Counted from the stretch's first letter, positions 1 through 11,615 are shown. The stretch: DNA of 64,000 nt from Aphrophora alni (GCA_963513935.1 OY740765.1:145827618-145891617), one strand, 5' to 3'. Program-made: numbers and translations. The notes: generated by a model from the letters alone, not told the origin.

Positions 1-144
1 TGTTACACCGTTAAACTCTTATGAATAGTTAAGAAAGATGATAGTTGACGCTTTCCAAATATATCAGGAACACTGTGGAAATATTCGTATCATTTGGTTA
101 TTATCTATAGAACAAAATTAAAAAAAAAACAAAGTGATTAACAT
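1..144. other. unassigned AT-rich flank
   Basis: AT-rich sequence in which I see no gene, repeat boundary or structured motif. Confidence 0.4.
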
Positions 145-400
145 CGTCGTGATACTTACCCAGCCCATAGAATATAGCAAGCAGATTTTTTAAATGTAAT
201 AGCCAAAATTTGGTTTCTAGGGCCATGTTGAAAATTAAGTTTGTTTAAAACCGATGTTACCCGAGTTTTCTGAACCTCTTAATTGTTTTTATAACTTCTT
301 TTTTTAAGTCGGCTTTTTTTAAAAATCATCTCTCTCTTCGGCTCTTGTTTCAACTTCTACGGGCCTCCATGATGTATATATGTTGAGATAGGTATAATTT
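145..400 (+). repeat. LDR dispersed repeat, 5' part
   Basis: First of many copies of an approximately 1-kb dispersed repeat in this window (LDR). Its diagnostic left end is GTACTTACCCAGCCC, followed by conserved blocks such as AAGCAGAT..TTAAATGTAAT and GTTTTCTGAACCTC. This copy decays after about position 290 and runs into the 31-bp satellite. LDR has no recognisable coding capacity; its class is unknown. Confidence 0.7.
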
Positions 401-447
401 GTAAAACTATACTTTTTGACTCGGTAAGCCTCAAAACGGATATTTCC

Positions 448-1752
448 ATAAAAAACTTAGAATCAATTGTTTGCCTTATATGAAAACTTAACATTGATTT
501 TTTGCTTCATCTGAAAACTTAGCATCAATTATTGCTTCATCTGAAAACTTAACATCGGTTGTTTGCTTCATCTGAAAACATAACATCAATTGTTTGCCTT
601 ACCTGAAAACATAAAATCGATTATTTGCCTCACCTGAAAACTTAGCATCGATTGTTTGCCTCATCTGAAAACTTAACGCCAATTATTACTTCATCTGAAA
701 ACATAACATCAATTGTTTGCCTTACCTGAAAACATAAAATCGATTATTTGCCTTACCTGAAAACTTAGCATCGATTGTTTGCCTCATCTGAAAACTTAAC
801 GTCAATTATTACTTCATCTGAAAACGTAACATCGATTGTTTGCTTCACTTGAAAACAAAACATCGATTGTTTTCTTTATCTCAAAACTTAACATCGATTG
901 TTTACCTTATCTGAAAACATGAAATCGATGCTTTGCGTCATCTGAAATCTTAACATCAATTGTTTGCCTCATCTGAAAACTTAACATCGATTGTTTGCTT
1001 CATCTGAAAACATAACATCAATTGTTTGCCTTACCTGAAAACATAAAATCGATTATTTCCCTCACCTGAAAACTTAACATCAATTGTTTGCCTCATCTGA
1101 AAACTTAACATCGATTGTTTGCTTCGTCTGAAAACATAACATCAATTGTTTGCCTTACCTGAAAACATAAAATCGATTATTTGCCTCACCTGAAAACTTA
1201 GCATCGATTGTTTACCTAATCTGAAAACTTAACGTCAATTATTGCTTCATCTGAAAACGTAACATCGATTGTTTGCCTCACTTGAAAACAAAACATCGAT
1301 TGTTTTCTTTATCTCAAAACTTAACATCGATTGTTTACCTTATCTGAAAACATAAAATCGATGCTTTGCGTCATCTGAAATCTTAACATCAATTGTTTGC
1401 CTCATCTGAAAACTTACCATCGATTGTTTACCTAATCTGAAAACTTAACGTCAATTATTGCTTCATCTGAAAACGTAACATCGATTGTTTGCCTCACTTG
1501 AAAACAAAACATCGATTGTTTTATTTATCTCAAAACTTAACATCGATTGTTTACCTTATCTGAAAACATAAAATCGATGCTTTGCATCATCTGAAATCTT
1601 AACGTCTTACTTTTACCTCACTTGAAACCTTAACACTGATTGTTTTCCTTATCTCAAAACATAACATCAATTGCTTTCGTCATCTGAAAACGTAACATCG
1701 ATTGCCTGCCTCACTTGAAAACTTAATATTGATTGTTTTCCCCATCTCAAAG
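448..1752 (+). repeat. 31-bp satellite array with higher-order repeats
   Basis: About 42 head-to-tail monomers of 31 bp. The consensus contains AACATCGATTGTTTGC followed by CTTCATCTGAAAACTT, so ATCGAT and CAATTG recur. Variant monomers recur in fixed order. The ACTTGAAAACAAAACATCG variant lies near 847, 1280 and 1496, spacings of 433 and 216 bp, or about 14 and 7 monomers. The AACATAAAATCG variant lies near 608, 731, 1040 and 1164, with 123-124 bp (4-monomer) steps. This is higher-order repeat structure, implying recent local amplification of multimers. No coding potential is seen. Confidence 0.95.
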
Positions 1753-3799
1753 CTTTTCTAATTGGTAAAATATTTAGAAATAGAAAGAGGACGACAATAT
1801 GACTATATATTGAGGAAGAGAGACAGTAAACTCTGATAGGTATTCATTTTAATGGAGAGAAATGGACCATATTTATCTCGGCTTTTGTTCCCACTATTCA
1901 GTGTCCAATACGCTACTCTCTGTTATTAGAACTTGCAAGACAATGAATGCTCTTTAAACTTGTGCATTCACAACTTTTGGTTTTCACAAAATGAAGAAAG
2001 TTTTAGAAATGATTGGTTCAGGATCGTCTGCTAAATAATCTTTTCCGTTTAAAATTTCAAAGTTATTATTTCAAACGATTTATTAAAATATGCTATTTTT
2101 AATATGATAGAACCGATTAGGCGAGGAGAACTTATTTAATAACAAAATTTGTTTGTTTAAGTATTAGCGAAGTTTTAAAATATAACACACAGAAAAGTAT
2201 AACGAATTAGAGATGCGCAGTATGATTGTGTACATGCGTGGCAGATTGACAGTCAAGCATAGCTTCTCAATGTTATCCCTTTCCTGCACCAACTATGTCT
2301 AATATTTCATTAAGATCTCCTTCATGGAAACATTGACACTTGTAACTATGAAATGTCCACCGATCCTATCCTTAACAATTTGGCATTATTTTATCACAAG
2401 TATACAGAGTGTTTAATAATTTATGGACTTTAATTTGTCAGCGTGACATTTGCAAACTTTAAAGAAGACAAACATATAACTACATTTCCCGTTTCAGTCG
2501 TACTTTGTAGTTTTACGTCTTTTATTTCTTGGTAGAAAACGTTTGTCCATTACTAGATTATAAAGTTACATTAAATCATGTTTTGTGTGAATAATAATAA
2601 TAAAAGTGCTTTATAACAGACTTTTTTTCAGTTACACAAAAATACAATAATTTTAAAGAAAGAAACTGCCTTGATTAAAAACACTTCTCTCGTGGTCACA
2701 CAAGAGTCCGAAGGGTTACTGTCTTTTTTTAATAAACACAAAATGTTTAATCAATTGTTGAATTTCTCAATTTATTTAAATCTATATTGCCAGGATAATT
2801 TGCAATATTTATAAAGAGAAGACCAGTCTTTACTATTCAACATTCTTTCATCTCTAATGGAGTTATTGAAATTCCAATACCCTAAGATGAAAATATAAGT
2901 CAAATTTTGTAAATTTTACAATACCTGTAATTAAAAAAAAATTAATATAATATCTAATAACACAAAAACCATTTTTTTTATAATAAAATTAAGAAGAGCA
3001 CATATTTTCCTACTTGAAAAAACGTTTTTAGGTGCTTGTTTTCCTAAAACTGAAACTGGTAAACACAGAAAGAAACCAAAAAACTAGGTCTGAGCTTGTC
3101 AAAAATAAAACAAGCATATTTAGAAATCCACAAGTTGCCATAACTATACACTAACACAATAAATAGGATACTACAAAATGACTAACCGAGCAAAAGGTAT
3201 GCATGCCAACGGAGAAGTTACCTAACAGGTTTTTAATGTGAACAATCTTTCTACCTTCTCTCAATATATTAGTCAGAAAGAATTATTAAACCCTTGCTGA
3301 AAATAATTTGGAAAATATAAATTATGTTGTCAAATTTTAATTCAGTGTTAATCGAATGAAACCATAACAGCTTTTATTTTACAATAGATTTTCTTCTATA
3401 CCTCTTTTGATCAGTTGAAGTTATTTGTTATTTCTCGTAATTTGTAGTTTTATTCACATGCAGTTTTATTGAGTATTGTAGTCTTAATTGTTTCAGGGAA
3501 TTCAATTATTTTTCTTTTATGTACTTTATGAAAACGTGAGCTCCTTCAGTTACTTGAGTAGTCTCCTGAACTGTAAGAACACGGTCACAGTAGAAATTAA
3601 TAAAAGGCTCATGACCGGGGACAGAACTTATTTCCAATATCCAAAGTAAGCATCTGCAATTAACCCTTCTGTCTAATAATTTGTGAGTCAAACTGTACAA
3701 GTAAGTTGTGACTTATGCATAAGAATCGTGGACCGTGTCAGCTGGTGACGAGTATACATTACACATATTTGAGAGGAAAATTATGAGAAAGATATAGGT
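1753..3799. other. unassigned AT-rich intergenic DNA
   Basis: About 2 kb of AT-rich sequence between the satellite and a retrotransposon remnant. A minus-strand ORF of 64 codons at 3506-3700 has no recognisable motif. No repeat family from the rest of the window is evident here. Confidence 0.5.
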
Positions 3800-4110
3800 C
3801 CTGTAACAGAGGAAGAAAGATGGTGAATAGGAACAAGCAAAGAAATTGAAGCTATACTCCAGAAGTTATACATAAACATAATGAGGTTTGTGAAGTCTCG
3901 GGGTTGGTATGGTTTGACATGTGGAACGTATGGACAAATAGCGAATAAAAAAAGTGGTAACATGGGAAAGAGGACGTGGAATCCCAAGGAAAGATAAAAG
4001 TTATAGAGGAAGACACGAAGAATATGTACTGATAGATAGTGGGTAAGGGTGTTGTATAGCTAGGGATGGAGCGAATTGTGAGGGAGGGTAAAGCCCATCC
4101 AGAGCTGTAG
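3800..4110 (+). pseudogene. non-LTR retrotransposon ORF2 C-terminal remnant
   Basis: The plus strand, with frameshifts and stops, gives the tail of an endonuclease/reverse transcriptase polyprotein. MRFVKSRGWYGLTCG matches the family pattern of a basic SRxLxWxGHVxRM block. It is followed by a lysine/arginine-rich segment and the very characteristic ending RIVREGKAHPEL plus stop (TAG at 4108-4110), which corresponds to the WRRIVEEAKAHPxL ending common in RTE-like and related LINEs. The rest of ORF2 is absent upstream, consistent with a 5'-truncated copy. Clade assignment is tentative; identity as a LINE 3' coding remnant is fairly secure. Confidence 0.7.
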
Positions 4111-4448
4111 CGCTAAGAAAAGTAAGTACATAAAGCTATGGACATTCAGATAAATTAGTTTAAAAATAAGATAGTTTTGGCTTAAAATCAAGGCTGATAT
4201 CCAGTTGCACCGACGGTCGAAGGAATTTGCAAGGGTCGAAACATTCCTCCGTACGAAAAGTGTCTAGTTGCACCGGTGGTTAAAATCTACCAGGAAATAC
4301 CTTTCTTTACTTACACTTACTGAACTTTGACATAACTATTAAACGGTTCTATACCTTTAACGGTATACCGTAAAACATTAAAGCGTATGTACACACATAA
4401 TAATAATAATAATAATAATAGGGATGATAAGAAAAATTAGTAAATTAC

Positions 4449-4450
<2 letters not shown>

Positions 4451-4500
<50 letters not shown>
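4451..4500. repeat. (AT)n microsatellite
   Basis: Uninterrupted AT dinucleotide tract, extended by imperfect TATA runs to about 4517. Confidence 0.95.
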
Positions 4501-4509
<9 letters not shown>

Positions 4510-4515
4510 TATATA

Positions 4516-4535
4516 TAACCTAACCTAACCTAACC
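4516..4535 (+). repeat. (TAACC)4, insect telomere-type motif
   Basis: Four exact tandem TAACC units, the complement of TTAGG/GGTTA used at most insect telomeres. It is a short interstitial run next to an AT microsatellite, not a telomere. Confidence 0.7.
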
Positions 4536-4639
4536 TGACCACCGGGGCAACTGGAACACCCCCCAAAAGGGGCTCCGGTGCAACTGGACACATCAGTTTG
4601 GGGCTGATCCCTGACCACCGGTGCAATTGGACATCTCCC

Positions 4640-4862
4640 AAAATCAAACCTTAAATGACAGCCATTTTGACATTTTCATTATGATTTTTCTAAATTTCAA
4701 TAGGGTTCTATATGAGTACACTACAGTCCTATATCGGAAATTAGTCTGTAATTATTTTCTCGGTTTCTTCAGGTCATAAAAAGTAGTAAAAAAACAGTAG
4801 TCGAAATTTTTGAAGATTGTCAAACTTAGCATATATATATACTTCGTATACTGGGAAAGTAT
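4640..4862 (+). repeat. LDR dispersed repeat, 3' part
   Basis: Right-hand portion of LDR: GCCATTTTGACATTTTC, TTTCAATAGGGTTCTATATG and the conserved right end CTTCGTATACTGGGAAAGTA. The 5' half is missing; it begins directly beside the inverted CCGG blocks. Confidence 0.75.
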
Positions 4863-5725
4863 TAACTTATAATTGTGTAAGTAAAATTTAAATGACGCTA
4901 ATTTAAGCAAAGGTGTAATATTTCCGGTTAATTCCACGCAAGGTGTGACTTCAAGGTCTAACTTTAAACTCCCGAAAGCAAGGTAAAACGTTGTTCACTC
5001 CGATAAAACCGTAAAGTAAATTCCCGTTAGTATGAACACCTTTGGTCATTTCACTTCGGATTTGTTAGCTTGTGTTAGTGCTGTTCTGTGAACTTGTCGT
5101 TTTGTTTTATCATGTTTTTATATTAATCTTAGTTATTTCGAACTTTTAGATGTTACTTAAGCCCTGATTTGCTTCATTTCATTTTTTTTTAATGTGTTTA
5201 TGTTCTAAATTTATCACTTGATGACAGAAGTAGATTCATTCGCTATAAATGTCGTGTATTAATTTCCCACTAGCCAAATATTAACAAAAGTATGAATAAA
5301 TTATCCTAATACTATACAAAATCCGTAATTATTCAAAAAATTTAAAACTGAAAAAGTTCCGAGTTCCTTATCCCAATATCAGCAAGTTATTGCAGTATTA
5401 CTTCCAATGTAAATCCTACCCACACAAAATGTACAACACAATATCCATTGATAATTTTAATTCCTTGTGTCTAATTTGTCCTTGTAAATATTCAAAGAGT
5501 AAGAATTGTATATAGACAATAGGTTATAACGAAGTGGACAATTACTGCTTATTCATGATTGGCTCATCAAGAAGGCAATCGCAGCCTGCAACAGCTGATT
5601 AGACATTTGCATATAGGCCTACAGATGCATCTGTGTTTATCGTCTCTTCTTGCTTTAAGTAATGATTATTTTATTCTCATATACGTACTACGAGAAAATT
5701 ATATGAAGAGTTAAACAATTTGATC
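4863..5725. other. unassigned AT-rich DNA
   Basis: No gene or repeat recognised. Around 5540-5640 it is less AT-rich and contains a CAGCTG E-box and an octamer-like ATTTGCATAT, which may be chance. Confidence 0.4.
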
Positions 5726-6345
5726 ATGGTACTTACCCAGCCCTATCATACAGTGTAGTACTGAATGGACGTCGGCTAGGCCCTAACTGGGGGTACAGGG
5801 TAACTGTGTATAAAAAATATTAAAAACGTTTCCCTCGTGTCCAGTATCACGGCGTTAGCAGTAATCAAAGCTGTGTATCTACGCTCGTGTCGGAAGTTTC
5901 TTGGAACTATCACATTTACTTGGATGTTCAGGTTTGGAAATTACATTTTTAACAATAACTTCGCTATTTGTCCTCGTAGAGATTTGAGGTTGGTACAATT
6001 ACAAACAGAATTAAAATCTGCAAATTTGTAATTGGTTTAATGTGTTATAAGTTGAACACACAAAATATGAACAACAAAACTCTTTAAAATGGCCGCCATT
6101 TTGACATTCGTTTATTCTGAATTTTAATAAGGAAGATGAATATACTATAGTCCCCTACACCAAATTGCATATTCATATCTTAATTTTTTTACCCGGTCGT
6201 GTTTTTAGACGTCTCGACGATGGATGGACGGCATGTCAAAAACTTCTTTTTTTGGTTTCCTTGACCTATTAAACGTGAAAGTCAGTCAAAAAACGTTGAA
6301 CGATTTTTTGCAATTAACAAACTTACCATACACTTCGTACATTTT
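5726..6345 (+). repeat. LDR copy with internal deletion
   Basis: Starts with TCATGGTACTTACCCAGCCC, then jumps at about 5765 directly to the GACGTCGGCTAGGCCCTAAC block, having lost roughly 200 bp. It runs through the CAATAACTTCGCTATTTGTC block and the GGCCGCCATTTTGACATT block to the right end near CTTCGTACATTTTG. Spurious short ORFs across it reflect the repeat, not genes. Confidence 0.85.
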
Positions 6346-6482
6346 GTACAATTTTAGCGGAAATCTCTGTCTTATGAATTCTAAAACCAAAATTATGCCA
6401 GGGGTTGTGCGGGATACAACTATAATCTTTTAATCCTTGAATTCGTCTTGGTAGATATATATTTTCTAGTTGTTTAAAAAAA

Positions 6483-6640
6483 ACAACCTTTCGGTCACAT
6501 CATTTAAAAAGAGAGGAAGAAAAGAGCATAAAATAAAGACCCCTAGCCCTCGAACACTCTTATAACATCGGGGTCGGAAGAGACCAAAAGCCGGTCAAGA
6601 GAGACATGAGGAGAGATGAATGAGAGGGATCTAACCAAGT
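6483..6640 (-). repeat. R2 repeat, internally deleted derivative
   Basis: Minus-strand copy of a second dispersed unit (R2). The plus strand shows AATAAAGACCCCTAGCCCTC, then CATCGGGGTCGGAAGAGACC and GAGAGGGATCTAACC. The side at 6483-6512 carries the terminal AAACAACC..TCATTT block that elsewhere lies beyond LDR, so this copy lacks the LDR middle of the full composite. Confidence 0.75.
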
Positions 6641-7589
6641 GAAAAATATTTTTATTTATAAAAGATCCATGATGGGATAAGTAAGATCCAAAAAGCATAG
6701 TATTTCGGTTTCTTACTCTCTGTATACAATGTGTAGGGTATTCTATTCATCAATTTGAGCTCTTCTCAAATTTTTATTTTCAATAAATATTACATTTCTC
6801 CTATTTTCTTTGCAATTTAGTCGACATTATGCAAATTATCTTCAATTAGACAATCTCATTGGGTTATAATTGTACACATTTTAGTTTTTCGATTATCACT
6901 GGTACATAATTACACATTACTGATATTTTCTACAAATTGACACCAATTTCATAATTATATCATTTTTTACTGCCCAAACGTCGCGAGGCATCGATATTTA
7001 CAGTATTTAATCGTAAGTTATACAGCTCACCCACACATTACTACACACCCCATACTATCCACCCTCTAACCAACTAAATTTAAATCATACCATTTGAAGT
7101 TTACGAGATATAACCGCGACAAATCTTGTTATTTTGTTATTGTTTCTTTATTCAGATCCGAATTTAGAGACGCGTTAATTTTTTTTTATAATTATGAACT
7201 CTGTATGTCGTGGTCTATTAATGTCTCTGTATGTGCAGCCCGAATGAGATACATCTAGAAGAGTTATTGTTGTATTTGAATTAACCGTCATAAGACCAAA
7301 ACACAAAATCTAGATCTTACAGGTTTTGAAAGATTTCTAAAGTTCAAATAAAAGACAGTCTTCTAAAAAACTGACAGTTTTGAAGTTATGGCTTTAAAAT
7401 GAGAAATCTCCTCAGAGGCTCACTTTTTGTAAGTACATTGCAATCCCGAGTAAACATTTCCCATACCCTTGGGTTAGATCTCTTTAATGTTTACTGAATA
7501 TTTTCTATTAGAAATATATTCCCAGAGTTTGAAAATATCTTTCAGGTGCTTACTTATGGTGAGTGCGTGTAGTAATCTCGAGTACCCTG
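6641..7589. other. unassigned, partly R2-related flank
   Basis: Mostly AT-rich with no gene. Around 7425-7600 two diverged blocks with a gtaagtac..caatcccgagtaaac pattern precede the R2 copy and probably belong to its 5' side. Confidence 0.4.
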
Positions 7590-7795
7590 GATCTACACCT
7601 ATCTTCATCTAGTTTTTTGTTGAATCCTTTCATCTTTCCTACAAAGTCTCTCCTAAGCAAATCTTGTTCTCTCCCGACCCCTAACACTAATAAAGTATTC
7701 AAGTGCTAGGGTGTTTTTATTTTATCTTCTTTTCTTCCTTTTTTCATAATATGATGATGACTAAGAAGTTTTTCGCTTTTAAACAATAAAAAAAA
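7590..7795 (+). repeat. R2 repeat, LDR-less derivative
   Basis: R2 on the plus strand: TCCTTTCATCTTTCC, the CCGACCCCTAACACTAATAA block, the GTGCTAGGGTGTTTTTATTT block, then ATGATGATGAC..TTTTCGCTTTTAAACAA, the end shared with composite copies at 22 kb and 53.8 kb. The LDR middle is missing. Confidence 0.75.
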
Positions 7796-7877
7796 CCATT
7801 GCAAAATTAAAATAAACCATTTGACCTATAACTCTACCATTCGAAAGACAGACATTCTAAACAAATTTGTTTTTAAG

Positions 7878-8330
7878 CTAAGCGATCCTCAAATAGTATA
7901 TTTCTTCATTATTGGACCCAAAGTGAAGCTTTTCAATACAAGCTCAAGATTAATTTGAAAATGAGCGAGGATCGAAAAGCTTTTTTTGTTTTGGTCCAAG
8001 TGATGAACTATATTTTTCGTTATACTGCAAATAATATAAGAAAACAATTTCACAAACACTAAAATGTTATAATCAATTTACCTTCAAATCGATGGTTACT
8101 GTTTTAACAGTTATTTACAATCGAGAGTATCGGTTGATTTTTTATAGATGCTTTACAATCGTTAATTAATTCGTATAAACGAAGTAACAGCTGATGACCT
8201 CGACCTCAGCTGATGTTTTTAGGTTGTAGGAGTAAAATGAACAACTTTAACATCTCAATGCATTTATTGAAAACAGCTGTTTTTGAAGCAGTACGACGAA
8301 AAAGAATAATTTCGCGGAAAACTGAATAAT
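7878..8330 (-). repeat. Crypton-associated dispersed repeat, copy 1
   Basis: About 420-bp repeat whose reverse complement recurs at 18775-19190, next to a Crypton-like element. Shared blocks include AAGTAACAGCTGATGACCTCG, ACAATCGAGAGTATCGGTTG and GAAGCAGTACGACGAAA. Part of it can fold as a hairpin around GAGCGAGGATCGAAAAGC. Hairpins with repeated CTCG motifs also occur at the ends of the Crypton-like elements here, so it may be the end of a related element. Confidence 0.7.
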
Positions 8331-8988
8331 TTTTTTTTTTTTTTTTACTTATCACAAAACTTTCTCTATACTTTTTATATAATAAAAATAGTAAATTGCA
8401 TCACAGTCAAATCATGTCAGCTTTTTATATCAGCTTCAAGTATTCCGTATGTTAATCTCTTAAGTATTTTATAAAAAATCATTACTCTTTATAGTTTCAA
8501 AACTGAATACGACTACTTATAAACAAAATGGACAAAATCTCTTCAGCTTACAAAATACCGTACCTCATTGAAAGCTAAGTTGGAGAGGGGGGGATACATC
8601 ATAAAGCAGCGTCCGACAAAGTCAAGTAGACTGGTGGGGGATGGGATGGAAAGCACCCTACTGTGCTTTCATTGACTGGAAAGTAAGGACAAAGACAGAA
8701 CCTCGTTGGTAAATTAAAACCAGGACCACAAGGGAATGGTACAATTATCCTGGATCGAAGTACGCGCCTCTTTTATCCATTGTCTTTCTTTCAAACCACT
8801 AGGCCTATCAATATTAACCTTCATGGCAGCAAATCAGTTTATTCCAGAGTTTTTGCTTTTGTTATTTACGTCATTAGACAATACACCCACCCACAACAAG
8901 TAATGACTAACATGATCTCAAATTTTATTTTGTTATTTTTAAAAATTAATAAAATCAAGTTGATGAGCACCTTATTGGTACATACATA
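8331..8988. other. unassigned DNA
   Basis: Includes a poly-T run (8330-8346) and a moderately GC-richer patch at 8575-8770. No gene, repeat copy or coding signature recognised. Confidence 0.4.
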
Positions 8989-9654
8989 GTTACATCATTC
9001 AATTTAATAGAAGCAGATCTTTTAAATGTAATCAAAAGCTGTTTTTATTTTGGAACATGTAGGAAATGTTAAATTGTATTGGTAGATCAAGAGGTCCTTA
9101 TTGGTAGGGTAAGTTTATTTAGAACAGACGTTACACAGGTTTTCTGAACCTCGTAATTGTGCATGTCGCTATTTTCTAGACGTCGGCGACGTCCTAATGG
9201 GCCTCGTAGATGTGTATATATTAAAAGGTCTCAACTCACTTTATGTGAAGTAACCTCCTTTTTCCCATGCTCCTGTTTAGGATGTGGGCCTACAGGATTT
9301 CTTAACTTCACAAATATGATATTTTCTTGGTAGATCAGGATTCAAAATTACATTTTTGACAATAACTTCTTTATTTATCATCGTAGAGTGGTTGAGGTTA
9401 GGTTAGGTTACATGCTGAATTGAAATCTGCAAATTGCTATTTCATTTAATGTGTTTTATACGTGATATGAACACAGGAGCTACAACCAACCAAGTGTTTC
9501 AAATGGGCGCCATTTTATATTTTTAAAATTGATTAACTAAATTATTAAGTATCAATATGTGTGCACTAGAGACCCTTACGATAAACTTCATGTTTCTAAC
9601 TTATTTTTTATGGCCGCTATCGTGCTTAAGTAAAGACAAGAACGGGAAGGACAG
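8989..9654 (+). repeat. LDR copy carrying a Crypton-like insertion
   Basis: Left end truncated; starts at the AAGCAGATC..TTTAAATGTAATC block and continues through TTCTGAACCTCGTAATTGTG, GGGCCTCGTAGATGTGTATA and CAATAACTTCTTTATTTATC. It contains GGTTAGGTTAGGTTAC, a small GGTTA-rich variant. It is interrupted at the conserved AAAATAACTTTT site by 9655-10437 and resumes at 10438-10493 with CTGAGTTCATGAAAGTGAAG. Confidence 0.85.
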
Positions 9655-10437
9655 AAAATCACTTTTGTCTACAGTTGTTGACAAAGTGGCATTTTTTCAT
9701 TTAAAATTAGTTTGAAAAACAGCTGATTTCTCAACAGTTTCACTTTGCCCACTACTTTGCACACTCCGAATGGCAACAGAACAAAACGAAATTTAGGTTA
9801 AGTTTATTTGAATTGATTTATAATATACAGGAAATGTTCCGTATGTAGGTTAGATTAATTTTTACATGTAAAATAACATAAATAAACAACAAAACAACGT
9901 TTTAAAGTTGAAAAAGGAAGTAATTATTCATAAAGATGATTGACAGTGTATGTACACGGAGAGTATTTTTCGTTTGCCGAGTTTTGAAGTTGGCAATCCC
10001 GTTTCCTCAACAATACACCTAAGTTATTTGTAATATTCGTAAATAACCTCAGTTTTGACGTGAGAACTTCTACTCAGTGTTGATGTGTTGTTTAGCACTA
10101 CTGCTATATTTTGTGTAGTTAGTTTTAAAATATGGACAGTTCAGAGGATGAAAACCTGTCAAATACCCCGCCTAAATTAGCGGAAAAGCTAACAAAGTTG
10201 TACTAAATCTCCTTCCTGTCAAATCAAGGAAAAAGTAGGCCTATGACCGCCAGTATGAACTGTTTTTATTCACAAAATAACAACTGTAGACAAAGTATAA
10301 AGTGCAATTCGTGAGCAAAGTGTCTTTTTTAAACTCGTTAAAATTGACGCACTCGGTAAACCTCGTGCGTCAACATTTTTCTCTCGTTTAAAAAAGTGCC
10401 ACTTTGTTCACTAGTTGTACAACTAACTATTTCTGTT
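9655..10437 (+). mobile_element. non-autonomous Crypton-like element
   Basis: Element of about 780 bp embedded in an LDR copy. Its left end (TTGTCTACAGTTGTTGACAA onward), a ~370-bp left body and its right end (GAGCAAAGTGTCTTTTTT through CACTAGTTGTAC) are shared with 57045-57675, which lacks most of the middle. An internal short reading frame (10132) resembles the N-terminus of Crypton tyrosine recombinases. The right end forms a hairpin of AAGTGTCTTTTTTAAACTCG against CTCGTTTAAAAAAGTG. No full recombinase is present, so it could only have moved in trans. Confidence 0.6.
10132..10260 (+). pseudogene. Crypton-type recombinase N-terminal fragment
   Basis: ATG at 10132 opens a short acidic frame (MDSSEDENLSNTPPKLAEKL) that stops at 10204. 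In the +1 frame the sequence continues as LNLLPVKSRKK and then YDRQYELF. This matches the LLPxKSKxxYxxxYxxF pattern at the N-terminus of Crypton/KIAA1958-like tyrosine recombinases and parallels LLPAKSKCKYEESYKQF at 17969. The catalytic core is missing. It is a deletion and frameshift remnant. Confidence 0.5.
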
Positions 10438-10493
10438 TTCTGAGTTCATGAAAGTGAAGATCAGTCAAGACTCGGAGGTCGAATTTTTTTTCG

Positions 10494-11193
10494 TTACACC
10501 AAACCTAACCTATACGGAGTAGGGAATAGTGTTCTATAGTAACACAATAATTAAAATTGTGTCCACAGGTAAAAAATGTACAAAACTAAACATTCAATTT
10601 TTTAGGTAAATACGGGGAATTGGTTTTTTGGGGTTTAAAAAGTAAAAATGGAATCTTGGTTCCTTATTTTCTATACGATGTAACATAGACATCCATTTTG
10701 TTAACTTTTTTGTGGTACTAGTACGGACACTTAGGCCTTACTTAAAATTTTACATTTAAAAACTTTAAAAAATATTTAATTACCGTACTTATTACATACG
10801 AGAGTGGGGGTAATTATTTCAACCCTCCATTTTAAAGTTTCACGTCAATCTTAACACGATGTGATACATTAATAATACTGACAGAAAGACAGACATGACA
10901 CGCTTGTTAGACCTCCACGCAAGAATTAAATAGGCAGTGCTTATGCAACAGAAAGTTATGCTTGTTCAATTAGATGGTTATAAGTTTTAATTCTATCCGA
11001 CAGATAGAAGGGTTATTTGGTAGGACGATGCGGGTTTTCTTGTTAATTTTTTAACAACAGCTATTGGGTTATGCTCTATGCTAAACAGCTGTGATGAGAT
11101 GTAAATCAACAAACTGAGCGTTTGGAAAATATGTGAACGATTTTTAAAATAAAAAATACGTCTATATTGTCTGTTTTTTTGATTATTTTTAAA
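10494..11193. other. unassigned AT-rich DNA
   Basis: AT-rich stretch without recognisable repeat or gene. The minus-strand ORF of 68 codons at 10993-11199 shows no motif. Confidence 0.4.
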
Positions 11194-11301
11194 GAACAAT
11201 ATAGTATAAATTCCATATTGCCTTATGATTGTTTTAAAATAAGTTTATTACTAAATTACTTACGTCTTAGCAATCTTGTGTTTAGTATTTATTTATTAAT
11301 A

Positions 11302-11348
11302 TTTCATTACAGCTGTTTCGGTATAACATATACCATCATCAGATGAAA
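11302..11348 (-). ncRNA. type I hammerhead-ribozyme-like motif
   Basis: Minus-strand copy identical to 11569-11615. In order: stem I strand TTTCAT, core CTGATGA, one unpaired T, stem II GGTATA/TATACC with loop TGT, GAA, short palindromic stem III ACAGCTGT, cleavage-site nucleotide A, stem I return ATGAAA. All conserved core bases are intact. Confidence 0.65.
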
Positions 11349-11568
11349 CAACACGTTTACACAACACACTGTTACACATTTCACAAAAATAAATAAACAT
11401 AAAATTATTGTTGTGAACAGTTGACCACCACGTTAGAAAGATGTGGCTATATTATCTAAACTATCTAAACTTTATTTTATATTATTTTCGACTTGTACTG
11501 CAGTACCAAACATTTTATGTTTATATGTTTTTGTGAAATGTGTATCAGTGTGTTGTGTAAACGTGTTG

Positions 11569-11615
11569 TTTCATCTGATGATGGTATATGTTATACCGAA
11601 ACAGCTGTAATGAAA
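11569..11615 (+). ncRNA. type I hammerhead-ribozyme-like motif
   Basis: Plus-strand copy: TTTCAT (11569-11574), CTGATGA (11575-11581), extra T, GGTATA-TGT-TATACC hairpin (11583-11597), GAA (11598-11600), ACAGCTGT (11601-11608), predicted cleavage after A11609, then ATGAAA (11610-11615) pairing with TTTCAT. The order and pairing match a minimal type I hammerhead with very short stem III, as known from Penelope-like elements. The one extra base before stem II is a departure from the textbook core, so activity is uncertain. Confidence 0.65.

Larger units (their letters stand above)
4196..4636. repeat. inverted blocks around AT microsatellite and telomere-like run
   Basis: Blocks of the form CCAGTTGCACCG and AGTTGCACCGGTGGT (about 4200-4290) recur inverted as ACCACCGGGGCAACTGG and ACCACCGGTGCAATTGG (about 4538-4635), with additional partial units in between. 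The intervening DNA holds (TAATAA)n, a long (AT)n tract at 4451-4500 and four CCTAA units. It could be a small foldback element or a diverged minisatellite; no clear target-site duplication was found. Confidence 0.5.

Noticed and set aside
448..1752. CRISPR-like array
   Set aside because: Monomers are contiguous 31-bp units with no unique spacers; this is a eukaryotic satellite.
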